Shown one piece after another: positions 1 to 6,186 of a DNA stretch of 6,691 bases. The notes under the pieces are model-generated. The model saw only the letters and a program-made list of their open reading frames with translations. It was not told the DNA's origin and ran no database searches. The DNA is from CAYWFU01 sp964457585 (GTDB taxonomy: Bacteria > JACRDZ01). Each line of letters begins with the position of its first letter. Positions within the stretch are counted from its first letter, which is position 1. The stretch spans positions 1 through 6,691 of the forward strand of contig CAYWFU010000113.1 in assembly GCA_964457585.1 (NCBI GenBank), read 5' to 3'. The translations under genes and the position numbers were made by a program.

Positions 1-27
1 CTATTACCCACAAGTCTGGGTAAATAG

Positions 28-55
28 CATTGACAATTGGCAATTGAGCATTGAG
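28..55. repeat. Heptad repeat, left arm (CATTGAG-type units)
   Basis: Four consecutive 7-nt units can be read: cattgac (28-34), aattggc (35-41), aattgag (42-48) and cattgag (49-55). They are diverged copies of CATTGAG, the reverse complement of the unit in the right arm at 99-133. The array sits inside the palindromic element. Confidence 0.7.
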
Positions 56-98
56 GTTTAAATCCTTTGGCGTTATTAATATAAATTGAATTATAATG

Positions 99-133
99 CT
101 CAATTGTCAATGCTCAATGCTCAATCGTCAATG
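99..133. repeat. Heptad repeat, right arm (CTCAATG-type units)
   Basis: Five consecutive 7-nt units: ctcaatt (99-105), gtcaatg (106-112), ctcaatg (113-119), ctcaatc (120-126) and gtcaatg (127-133). Variation is limited to the first and last base of each unit. It is inverted relative to the array at 28-55, which gives the element its long palindromic character. Confidence 0.8.
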
Positions 134-188
134 AAATATTTGCAAATTTCAAGCATTTTCAGACTTGTGGGTAATCGTTAGATTATTT

Positions 189-263
189 TGGGGCGTCGTC
201 AAGCGGTAAGACACTGGACTTTGAATCCAGGATTCGGAGGTTCGAATCCTCCCGCCCCAGCCA
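189..263 (+). tRNA. tRNA-Gln (anticodon TTG), CCA encoded
   Basis: A full cloverleaf is present. The acceptor stem is tggggcg (189-195) with cgcccca (253-259), discriminator G260 and a genomically encoded CCA at 261-263. The D stem is 198-200 with 210-212. The anticodon stem is ctgga (214-218) with tccag (226-230), and the loop cttTTGaa... places anticodon TTG at 221-223, reading CAA (and CAG by wobble). The T stem is ggagg (236-240) with cctcc (248-252) around the ttcgaat loop. The weak first pair U1-A72 and the start tgggg are typical of bacterial tRNA-Gln. The gene lies 17 nt upstream of the glmU start with no terminator between, so tRNA and glmU are probably co-transcribed and separated by tRNA 3' processing. 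Confidence 0.97.
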
Positions 264-270
264 AAATAAT

Positions 271-274
271 GAGG
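271..274 (+). promoter_or_regulatory. Ribosome binding site fixing the glmU start
   Basis: The sequence gagg at 271-274 lies 6 nt before the ATG at 281. An earlier in-frame ATG at 269 overlaps this site and has only the tRNA 3' end upstream, so 281 is the supported start. The same four bases lie just 8 nt after the tRNA CCA end. Confidence 0.75.
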
Positions 275-280
275 TTTACA

Positions 281-1657
281 ATGAATAAAATAAGCACAAT
301 AATTTTAGCTGCAGGTGCTGGCACAAGGATGAAATCGGAATTACCAAAAGTTCTTCATCCAATTTGCGGCAAACCAATGGTTTTATACGTGTTAAAAACT
401 ATTGATAAATTAAAATTGGATAAAAAAATTATTATTATCGGCAATAAAGCGCAAATGGTGCGCAGTGCTTTAAGCGATGAGAAGCAGGAATTGACCTTTA
501 TTTTGCAGAAAGAACAGAAAGGGACAGGGCACGCTGTAAAACAGACAAAAAAAGAATTTGTTAATTATGATGGTGATGTATTAATTCTTTATGGAGATAT
601 CCCTTTATTAAGAAAAGAAACTATTTTAGAGTTAATGAAAATTCACCGCAGAAATAAATCCAGCGCAACAATATTAACATGTTTAATGAAAAATCCATCA
701 GGTTATGGGCGTATAATTCGTGATAATAATGGTAAAGTAGTTAAAATTATTGAAGATAAAGACGCTTCTTTACCTCAAAAAGAAATAAAAGAAATAAATA
801 CAGGTATATATTGTTTTAATGTTAAAAAGCTATTTGAAGCATTGCAGCTTATAAAACCAAATAATAAACAGAATGAATTATATCTTACAGATGTAATTCA
901 AATATTTTTTCAAAAAAAATATAAAATCAGCACCTTAGTTTCCAGAAATGAAGAAGAGACAATGGGAATTAATAATCGGTGTGAATTAGCTCAAGCTAAT
1001 GATTACATTCGAAAATCTATTTTGGAATACTGGATGAAAAACGGTGTTACTATTATTCATCCTGAAAGTACATTTATAGATGAGGAAGTAAAAATAGATA
1101 AAGATGTTGTAATTTATCCCTTTACAATAATTGAAGGAAATAGTATAATTAAATCTTATTGTAAAATTGGTCCTTTTTCGTATATAAAAAATTCATCGAT
1201 ATCTAGAAATACCAATGTTGTGAATTCAATTATTTTGGATAGTATAGTGAAAGAGGAAGTAAAGATAGGTCCATTTAGCAATATAAGACCAGGAACAGTT
1301 TTAGAGAAGAATGTAAGAGTGGGTAATTTTTGTGAGATAAAAAAATCACATGTTAAAAGCGGAAGCAAAATCCCTCATTTAAGCTATGTAGGGGATAGTG
1401 AAATTGGGGAAGAAGTTAATATGGGTGCAGGAACAATTACCTGCAATTATGATGGAAAAAATAAATTTAAAACTATTATTGAAGATAATGTTTTTATTGG
1501 CAGTAATTCGAATTTAATTGCTCCAGTAAAAATTGGCAAAAATGCTCTGATTGCAGCAGGTTCAACAATTAATAAGGATATACCTCAGGAGGCTTTGGGT
1601 ATTGCTCGTGCAAAACAAATGAATATTTTAGATTATAGAAAAAAAGTGAAAAAATAA
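281..1657 (+). CDS. glmU: Bifunctional UDP-GlcNAc pyrophosphorylase / GlcN-1-P acetyltransferase
   Basis: GlmU acetylates glucosamine-1-phosphate with acetyl-CoA and then transfers UMP from UTP, giving UDP-GlcNAc for peptidoglycan and other envelope glycans; it acts in the cytoplasm. The 458-residue product has the usual length. The N-terminal nucleotidyltransferase shows LAAGAGTRM (9-17), LPKVLH, QKEQKGTGHA (76-85), LYGD with Mg-binding D105, GYGRI (141-145), EINTG (171-175) and the GINN motif with N231. The C-terminal left-handed beta helix (about 255-440) shows GPFSNIRPG with R336, K354, PHLSYVGD with probable catalytic base H366 and Y369, N380 and K395, matching the E. coli active-site residues with an offset of three. 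The reading frame stays open upstream through the tRNA, but the start at 281 gives the family N-terminus and has a Shine-Dalgarno. First protein gene of the cluster, 27 nt before prs. The function is secure. Confidence 0.97.
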   Translation: MNKISTIILAAGAGTRMKSELPKVLHPICGKPMVLYVLKTIDKLKLDKKIIIIGNKAQMVRSALSDEKQELTFILQKEQKGTGHAVKQTKKEFVNYDGDVLILYGDIPLLRKETILELMKIHRRNKSSATILTCLMKNPSGYGRIIRDNNGKVVKIIEDKDASLPQKEIKEINTGIYCFNVKKLFEALQLIKPNNKQNELYLTDVIQIFFQKKYKISTLVSRNEEETMGINNRCELAQANDYIRKSILEYWMKNGVTIIHPESTFIDEEVKIDKDVVIYPFTIIEGNSIIKSYCKIGPFSYIKNSSISRNTNVVNSIILDSIVKEEVKIGPFSNIRPGTVLEKNVRVGNFCEIKKSHVKSGSKIPHLSYVGDSEIGEEVNMGAGTITCNYDGKNKFKTIIEDNVFIGSNSNLIAPVKIGKNALIAAGSTINKDIPQEALGIARAKQMNILDYRKKVKK

Positions 1658-1684
1658 TATCAATAAACATTAAGGGAGAAAAAA

Positions 1685-2629
1685 ATGGATATCTCTCCAG
1701 AATTAAAAGTTTTTTCCGGGACAGCGCATCCCGCATTAGCTAAAGAAATTTGTGATTATTTAAAAATCCCTTTAGGTAATTCTGAAACCTTTCAATTCAG
1801 TGATGGAGAAATTTTAGTAAAAATTCTTGATAATGTACGCGGTGGAGATGTTTTTGTAATTCAGGCTGTCTGCGAAGAAGTTAATAAAAATTTATTTGAA
1901 GTATTAATAATGATAGATGCTCTCAGGCGTTCTTCAGCAAATAAAATTACAGCAGTTATTCCATATTATGCTTATGCACGGCAAGATCGCAAAACAGAAC
2001 CAAGAGTACCAATTACTGCTAAACTAGTTGCTAATTTATTGACTACAAGTGGTATTGATAGACTTGTTGCCATGGATCTTCATGCAGGACAAATTCAGGG
2101 CTTTTTTGATATTCCTGTTGATCATTTATTTTCTGCGCCTGTTGTTGTAGATTATTTTAAAAATAAAAACCTTCCCGATCTTGTAGTCGTTTCACCTGAT
2201 GCAGGAGGTGTTGAACGAGCAAGAGCTGTTGCAAAAAGATTAAAAGCATCTTTAGCTATTATAGATAAAAGACGGGTAGGCCCTAACGAAGCTGAAGTTA
2301 TGAATGTTATTGGTGATATACGGGATAAACCGGTTTTGATTCTGGATGATATAATTGATACCGCAGGGACATTGATAAAAGCTGCAAATGCTTTGAAAGA
2401 CCGCGGAGCAAAAGAAATTTATGCGCTTGGGACACATCCAATATTATCAGGACCAGCTATTGAACGCATTAAAAATTCACCGATTAAGGAAGTGGTGGTT
2501 ACTAATAGTATCCCTATAGCGAAAGAAAAAATGATACCGCAGATAAAAGTACTTTCTATAGCATGGCTTCTTGGAGAAACAATTAAACGTATTCATGAAA
2601 ATACTTCTGTGAGTTCATTATTTATATAA
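1685..2629 (+). CDS. prs: Ribose-phosphate pyrophosphokinase (PRPP synthetase, class I)
   Basis: Prs transfers pyrophosphate from ATP to ribose-5-phosphate, making PRPP for purine, pyrimidine, histidine, tryptophan and NAD synthesis; class I enzymes are cytoplasmic, phosphate-activated homo-oligomers. At 314 residues it has the normal length. Visible landmarks are FSDGEI (38-43) followed by DNVRGGDVF (49-57), the YARQDRK ATP loop (97-103), DLHAGQIQGFF with metal-binding H132, SPDAGGVERA (170-179), the flexible catalytic loop with K195 and R197, and the PRPP-binding loop DDIIDTAGTL (221-230). The start ATG has aggaga-like agggag at 1673-1678, 6 nt upstream, and only 27 nt separate it from the glmU stop, so the two genes are very likely one transcript. 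The pairing glmU-prs is common in bacteria. No missing key residue was noticed. Confidence 0.97.
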   Translation: MDISPELKVFSGTAHPALAKEICDYLKIPLGNSETFQFSDGEILVKILDNVRGGDVFVIQAVCEEVNKNLFEVLIMIDALRRSSANKITAVIPYYAYARQDRKTEPRVPITAKLVANLLTTSGIDRLVAMDLHAGQIQGFFDIPVDHLFSAPVVVDYFKNKNLPDLVVVSPDAGGVERARAVAKRLKASLAIIDKRRVGPNEAEVMNVIGDIRDKPVLILDDIIDTAGTLIKAANALKDRGAKEIYALGTHPILSGPAIERIKNSPIKEVVVTNSIPIAKEKMIPQIKVLSIAWLLGETIKRIHENTSVSSLFI

Positions 2630-2669
2630 TTTTCAGACAGTAAAGTTAAGAAATACTTATGTAGTAGTG

Positions 2670-2687
2670 GCTGGATTACTATCCAGC
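2670..2687 (+). other. Compact hairpin in the prs-rplY leader
   Basis: gctggat at 2670-2676 pairs perfectly with atccagc at 2681-2687 around the loop tact, a 7-bp stem. It lies 40 nt after the prs stop and 41 nt before the rplY start. No uridine run follows directly, so it is not a standard intrinsic terminator. It might be an mRNA processing or stability element, or a site for feedback control of rplY by L25; the sequence does not decide. Confidence 0.55.
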
Positions 2688-2714
2688 TTATATCTATAAC
2701 TATTTATTTTTGAA

Positions 2715-2719
2715 AGGAG
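2715..2719 (+). promoter_or_regulatory. Ribosome binding site selecting a TTG start for rplY
   Basis: aggag at 2715-2719, within aaaggaga, lies 9 nt before TTG at 2729. The next candidate, ATG at 2738, would be 18 nt away, which is too far for efficient use. The TTG therefore is the better-supported start, adding only three residues (MEQ). Confidence 0.7.
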
Positions 2720-2728
2720 AAACAAAAA

Positions 2729-3481
2729 TTGGAACAGATGGATTTAATAGCACATACTAGAGATAAGGTAGGTAAAAGCGCAGCAAAAAAAATTAGAATT
2801 ACTAATAATATTCCATGTACTCTTTATGGAAAAAATAGTAATGAAATTAATGCTGTGAATATATCAGTAAATAAAACTGATTTTTCTAAAATTGTTGCAG
2901 CACATGAGGGAGAAAATTTAATTTTTACACTTAAAATTAATGATTCCTCAGAAAAAATCGTTGATACTAAAACAGTTATAATAAAGGATATTCAGAGGGA
3001 TCCAATAAAAGAAGATATTATTCATGTTGATTTTCAGCATATATTACTGGATAAAAAATTACGCACAAAAGTACCTGTTATTCTACGCGGTAAACCAGAA
3101 GGAGTTAAATCAGGCGGTGTTCTAGAGCATATTGTACATGAACTTGAAATAGAATGTCTTCCTCTGGATATTCCAAAATATATTTCAGTTGATGTTTCTC
3201 ATTTAGCACTTAATCAATCTTTGCATGCAAAAGCAATACCTCAACAGGAAAAAATAAGAATATTATCTAATGGGGATTTAACAATTGCTGTTGTTGCAAC
3301 AATACGTAAAGAAGAAGAAAAAGAAGTTAAGAAAGAAGAACAAGTAGCAGCTGAACCTGAACTTGTTAGCAAAAAAGGTAAAGCTGAAGAAACAGAAGAA
3401 ACAAAAGAAGCAGCAGCAGAAACTAAACCTGGAGCTAAACCAGCAGGGAAGCCAGCAGCAGGTAAACAGGCAGCAAAGTAA
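2729..3481 (+). CDS. rplY: 50S ribosomal protein L25, long CTC/TL5 form
   Basis: L25 binds 5S rRNA in the central protuberance of the large ribosomal subunit; the two-domain form is also called CTC (a general stress protein in Bacillus) or TL5. Residues 5-100 form the 5S-binding domain, with the family start LIAHTRDKVGKSAAKKIR, LYGK (32-35) and IHVDFQHI (98-105). Residues 105-190 form the second beta domain, with VPVILRGKPEGVKSGGVL (115-132), CLPLDIP (143-149) and ISVDVSHL (152-159). A tail from about 193 to 250 is low complexity: first Glu/Lys-rich, then Ala/Pro/Gly/Lys-rich with KPG, KPAG and KPAAG, and is probably disordered and outside the fold. Total length 250 is slightly longer than many CTC-type proteins because of this tail. 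Start is TTG, chosen from its ribosome binding site. It follows prs after 99 nt and precedes pth, the classic order. Confidence 0.95.
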   Translation: MEQMDLIAHTRDKVGKSAAKKIRITNNIPCTLYGKNSNEINAVNISVNKTDFSKIVAAHEGENLIFTLKINDSSEKIVDTKTVIIKDIQRDPIKEDIIHVDFQHILLDKKLRTKVPVILRGKPEGVKSGGVLEHIVHELEIECLPLDIPKYISVDVSHLALNQSLHAKAIPQQEKIRILSNGDLTIAVVATIRKEEEKEVKKEEQVAAEPELVSKKGKAEETEETKEAAAETKPGAKPAGKPAAGKQAAK

Positions 3482-3493
3482 TTATTAAAATAT

Positions 3494-3514
3494 CGTAAAA
3501 CGTGAAATGTGAAG
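3494..3514. repeat. Three heptad units (CGTGAAA type) after rplY
   Basis: Three consecutive 7-nt units: cgtaaaa (3494-3500), cgtgaaa (3501-3507) and tgtgaag (3508-3514). They start 12 nt after the rplY stop and run into the left arm of the terminator-like stem. Three units alone could be chance; the call rests on the same 7-nt period in other spacers of this window and on similarity to the TGTAAAA units at 6221-6241. Confidence 0.5.
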
Positions 3515-3564
3515 AGAGTCGTCAGAGCAAAAACAAATAAAAATTTTACAGCTCTGACTCTTTT
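3512..3564 (+). terminator. Terminator-like stem-loop between rplY and pth
   Basis: gtcagagc (3521-3528) pairs perfectly with gctctgac (3551-3558) around a 22-nt A-rich loop. Beyond a 3-nt bulge (3518-3520) the stem can extend by about six A/G-T/C pairs, 3512-3517 with 3559-3564, where the right arm is tctttt and continues into ttattaatt. The loop is large and the U-tract is mixed, so it may be a weak intrinsic terminator or attenuator. If it terminates, pth needs a promoter in the few bases that remain before its start at 3586. Confidence 0.5.
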
Positions 3565-3585
3565 ATTAATTCTTCTTAACCTAAA

Positions 3586-4173
3586 ATGATTCATAAAATA
3601 ATAATTGGTCTTGGAAATCCTGAAAAAAAATATTCATTAACCCGACATAATATAGGGTTTTTAGCAATTGATGCTTATTCTAAAATTAAAGAAATGGATT
3701 TTTCCAGAAAAACATGCAGCAGTGTAATTGCTAAAAAAGTAATAAATGAAAAAACAATAATTTTGGCAAAACCGCAGACATACATGAATTTAAGCGGTAA
3801 GGCGGTAAAAGAACTTTCCAGCTATTTCCCTGTCTCCTTAGAAAATATATTAGTTATATGCGATGATGTAAATCTTTCTTTTGGTAGAATCCGATTTAGA
3901 TCTAATGGTAGACATGGTGGACATAATGGCCTTTTATCAATAATAGAAAATTTGAATACAGATCAATTTCCTCGTTTGCGTGTTGGAGTTGGCAGTCCTG
4001 ATAAAAATTTGGATATGAAATCATATGTTCTTATGAATTTTACATCACTGGAGCATAAAAATCTGGATGAAAAGATATTGCCAACTATTATAGATGCAAT
4101 AAATACTTTTGTTGAGAATAATATCCATGCTGCAATGAATAAATTTAATGGGACTAATTTGATTGAGGAATAA
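3586..4173 (+). CDS. pth: Peptidyl-tRNA hydrolase
   Basis: Pth cleaves the ester bond of peptidyl-tRNAs that drop off ribosomes, recycling the tRNA; it is cytoplasmic and essential in most bacteria. The 195-residue product has the standard length. It begins with the family motif IIIGLGNPEKKY (5-16) including N11, then TRHNIGF with catalytic H21, KPQTYMNLSG (62-71) with N68, CDDVNL with D93 (92-97), and GRHGGHNG (108-115) with N114, followed by RLRVGVG (130-136). These match the active-site residues of the E. coli enzyme nearly position for position. The start is firm from the N-terminal motif, yet the upstream bases cttcttaacctaaa have no Shine-Dalgarno. The stop codon is followed immediately by a 7-nt tandem array. 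Position after rplY is the usual one. Confidence 0.96.
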   Translation: MIHKIIIGLGNPEKKYSLTRHNIGFLAIDAYSKIKEMDFSRKTCSSVIAKKVINEKTIILAKPQTYMNLSGKAVKELSSYFPVSLENILVICDDVNLSFGRIRFRSNGRHGGHNGLLSIIENLNTDQFPRLRVGVGSPDKNLDMKSYVLMNFTSLEHKNLDEKILPTIIDAINTFVENNIHAAMNKFNGTNLIEE

Positions 4174-4242
4174 CAGAAGGCAGAAGACAGAGGATAGAAG
4201 ACAGAAGACAGAAACAAAAAATAGAAGATAGAAAATAGAAGT
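4174..4242. repeat. Heptanucleotide tandem array (YAGAAGA), about nine units
   Basis: The array begins on the first base after the pth TAA. Units are cagaagg (4174), cagaaga (4181), cagagga (4188), tagaaga (4195), cagaaga (4202), cagaaac (4209), then a 6-nt aaaaaa interruption, then tagaaga (4222), tagaaaa (4229) and tagaagt (4236). The + strand is purine-rich, almost without T except at unit starts. It fills most of the 99-nt spacer before aspS and ends 12 nt before that gene's ribosome binding site. Mutations at fixed unit positions suggest expansion by slippage followed by drift. Confidence 0.9.
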
Positions 4243-4254
4243 TGGCAAGCTCAT

Positions 4255-4260
4255 AGGGAG
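4255..4260 (+). promoter_or_regulatory. Ribosome binding site of aspS, unusually far upstream
   Basis: agggag at 4255-4260 is the only good Shine-Dalgarno before aspS, and it ends 12 nt before the ATG at 4273, longer than the 6-9 nt seen for glmU, prs and rplY here. No alternative start codon sits at a better distance. Confidence 0.6.
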
Positions 4261-4272
4261 AAAAATAAAATT

Positions 4273-6060
4273 ATGCAGATTGATACTATAAATAAATTAG
4301 AACGAACAAATTCATGCGGTGAGCTTAATGAAAGTATGCTTGGCAAGCAGATTGTGATTATGGGCTGGGTACAGAACTGGCGCGATCATGGAGGGATTGT
4401 TTTTATTGATCTCAGAGATAGAACAGGAATTGTACAGACAGTTTTTAATCCTGCTTTAAATAATGATATTCATGCTAAAGCTCAAAATTTAAGAAGCGAG
4501 TTTGTGATTGCAGTAAAAGGCGAAATATCCACAAGACCTGAAGGCACAGAAAATTTGACTCTTGCAACAGGTAAAGTTGAAGTAATAGCAAACGAATTAT
4601 ATATTCTTAATACTTCACAGACACCGCCTTTCATGATAGATAATGAAACCAATATTTCTGAAGATTTACGCTTGAAATATAGATATCTGGATTTAAGGCG
4701 TCCGGTGCTTCAGGAAAAAATGATTTTCCGTCATAAAGTATGCATGAGTGTTCGCAATTTTTTATCACAGAATAATTTTCTTGAAATAGAAACACCAATG
4801 CTGACAAAAAGTACACCTGAAGGAGCTCGTGATTATCTTGTTCCTTCAAGATTAAATCCCGGAAAATTTTATGCTCTTCCTCAGTCTCCGCAGCTTTTCA
4901 AACAGCTTCTTATGGTTGCCGGACTGGATAGATATTTTCAGATTGTTAAATGCTTCCGTGATGAGGATTTACGGGCTGACAGACAACCTGAATTTACTCA
5001 AATAGATATGGAAATGTCATTTGTAAATGAAGAAAGTGTTATAGACATTTCCGAACGGATGGTAAAAACTATTATGGCAGATGTGGTTAATAAGCAGGTT
5101 ACTATTCCATTTCCGCGATTAACATATGATGAAGCAATGTCGCGATATGGCTCTGATAAGCCGGATACTCGCTTTGGACTTGAGATTGTAGATGTTGCAG
5201 AAATAGTAAAAAAATCATCTTTCAAAGTTTTTCTTGATGCATTAGAAAAAAAATATCAGATTAAAGCAATATGCGCCAGTGGATGCGCATCTTTTTCACG
5301 AAAAGAAATAGATGATTTAACGCTATTTGCAGGAAATTTCGGGGCAAAAGGACTGGCATGGATGAAAGTTACTGAAAATGGGGTGGAGTCTTCTATTACA
5401 AAATTTTTTCCTGAAGAGACTCAGCGTGCCTTGCGTGAGAAATTATCTGCAAAACCAGGAGACTTATTGCTTTTTGCCGCAGATAATAAAAAAGTTGTAG
5501 CAGCAGTATTAGGCAATCTTAGAATTCATTTAGCTGAAAAATTGAAACTAATAGATAATTCAAAATACAATTTTTTGTGGGTAACAAATTTTCCATTATT
5601 GGAATATTCAGATACAGATAAAAGATATGTGGCAATGCATCATCCATTTACTTCACCAAACTGCCAGAATATAGAAGATATATTCAATCAAAATCCCGAA
5701 TCAATTTATGCACGTGCATATGATCTGGCATTGAATGGGACAGAAATTGGCGGTGGAAGTATTCGTATTCATACAACTCAGATGCAGAAAGCAATGTTCA
5801 AACTTCTGCAGATTGATGAAAATGAAATGAAAGAACGATTCGGTTTTTTGCTTGAAGCATTAGATTATGGTGCTCCGCCGCATGGAGGAATTGCATTTGG
5901 ATTAGATCGTTTGATAGCAATATTAACAGGTACGACTTCAATACGTGAAGTAATCGCTTTCCCTAAAACCCAAAAGGCTATTTGCCTTTTAACACAAGCA
6001 CCTTCTGGTGTTACAGATGAGCAATTGAAGGAACTTAGTATAAAGTGTATTAAGGGTTAA
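4273..6060 (+). CDS. aspS: Aspartyl-tRNA synthetase, bacterial type, possibly non-discriminating
   Basis: AspRS charges tRNA-Asp with aspartate using ATP; it is a class IIb homodimer in the cytoplasm. The 595 residues match the bacterial form (E. coli has 590). An N-terminal OB-fold anticodon domain (about 1-115) contains GWVQNWRDHGG and IDLRDRTGIVQ. The catalytic domain shows motif 1 near FLEIETPML (169-177), QSPQLFKQ (204-211), motif 2 FRDEDLRADRQPEFTQID (228-245) with R229, MHHPFTSP (455-462), and motif 3 GGIAFGLDRL (538-547) with R546. The bacterial GAD insertion lies about 290-425. H39 and G91 occupy the positions that are Leu and Lys in E. coli; His and Gly there are associated with enzymes that also charge tRNA-Asn. 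Last gene of the + strand run; no clear terminator follows. Identity is secure, tRNA specificity is inferred. Confidence 0.97.
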   Translation: MQIDTINKLERTNSCGELNESMLGKQIVIMGWVQNWRDHGGIVFIDLRDRTGIVQTVFNPALNNDIHAKAQNLRSEFVIAVKGEISTRPEGTENLTLATGKVEVIANELYILNTSQTPPFMIDNETNISEDLRLKYRYLDLRRPVLQEKMIFRHKVCMSVRNFLSQNNFLEIETPMLTKSTPEGARDYLVPSRLNPGKFYALPQSPQLFKQLLMVAGLDRYFQIVKCFRDEDLRADRQPEFTQIDMEMSFVNEESVIDISERMVKTIMADVVNKQVTIPFPRLTYDEAMSRYGSDKPDTRFGLEIVDVAEIVKKSSFKVFLDALEKKYQIKAICASGCASFSRKEIDDLTLFAGNFGAKGLAWMKVTENGVESSITKFFPEETQRALREKLSAKPGDLLLFAADNKKVVAAVLGNLRIHLAEKLKLIDNSKYNFLWVTNFPLLEYSDTDKRYVAMHHPFTSPNCQNIEDIFNQNPESIYARAYDLALNGTEIGGGSIRIHTTQMQKAMFKLLQIDENEMKERFGFLLEALDYGAPPHGGIAFGLDRLIAILTGTTSIREVIAFPKTQKAICLLTQAPSGVTDEQLKELSIKCIKG

Positions 6061-6186
6061 TTAACACCTCATATCCTCTTAAAACTTTATCTAATTGACA
6101 CTAAATTTAGAAATAGGCTTTTACCCCCTATAAAGTATACCTTTAAAGACAGTTTGAGCGTTTCTTAAAAGGTAAGCGTTAAGCTA
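6061..6186. other. Non-coding stretch downstream of aspS
   Basis: I find no gene, tRNA or convincing intrinsic terminator in these bases. All frames carry frequent stops. The only structure noticed is a short direct repeat, agcgtt, in the region 6155-6180. Together with the adjoining repeat patch, the reverse transcriptase remnant and the final 75 bases, this forms more than 600 nt without an intact gene. Confidence 0.5.

Larger units (their letters stand above)
3..175. repeat. Palindromic intergenic element with 16-bp perfect inverted ends
   Basis: Bases 3-18 (attacccacaagtctg) are the exact reverse complement of bases 160-175. Inside, 27-39 is the exact reverse complement of 101-113, and 41-52 is the exact reverse complement of 95-106, so the interior could pair in two alternative ways around an AT-rich core at 56-94. 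The left end also folds on itself: ttaccca at 4-10 pairs with tgggtaa at 17-23 around a 6-nt loop. No open reading frame of note lies inside. The size (173 bp), inverted ends and lack of coding capacity resemble a MITE-like or other dispersed palindromic element, but no target-site duplication is evident and the window starts too close to the left end to look for one well. It ends 13 bases before tRNA-Gln, so any promoter for the tRNA must lie within or next to it. Confidence 0.75.

Noticed and set aside
28..133. CRISPR array
   Set aside because: The repeats are 7-nt units in direct succession and in opposite orientation, with no spacers and no cas genes.
188..280. Open frame extending glmU upstream through the tRNA-Gln gene
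   Set aside because: These codons translate the tRNA; the GlmU family N-terminus and a Shine-Dalgarno place the start at 281.
3241..3594. Minus-strand open frame of 117 codons opposite the rplY end
   Set aside because: It is the antisense of the low-complexity L25 tail and has Ala/Ser-rich content expected from that.
3963..4254. Minus-strand open frames with Ser/Leu/Phe-rich repeated peptides
   Set aside because: They are translations of the YAGAAGA array and of antisense pth; no ribosome binding site or known family supports them.
5972..5990. Terminator-like hairpin aaaaggc / gcctttt inside aspS
   Set aside because: It lies in codons for the conserved FPKTQKAICLLTQAPS end of AspRS, about 70 nt before the stop; its T-run is part of the stem, and the conserved protein explains the sequence.
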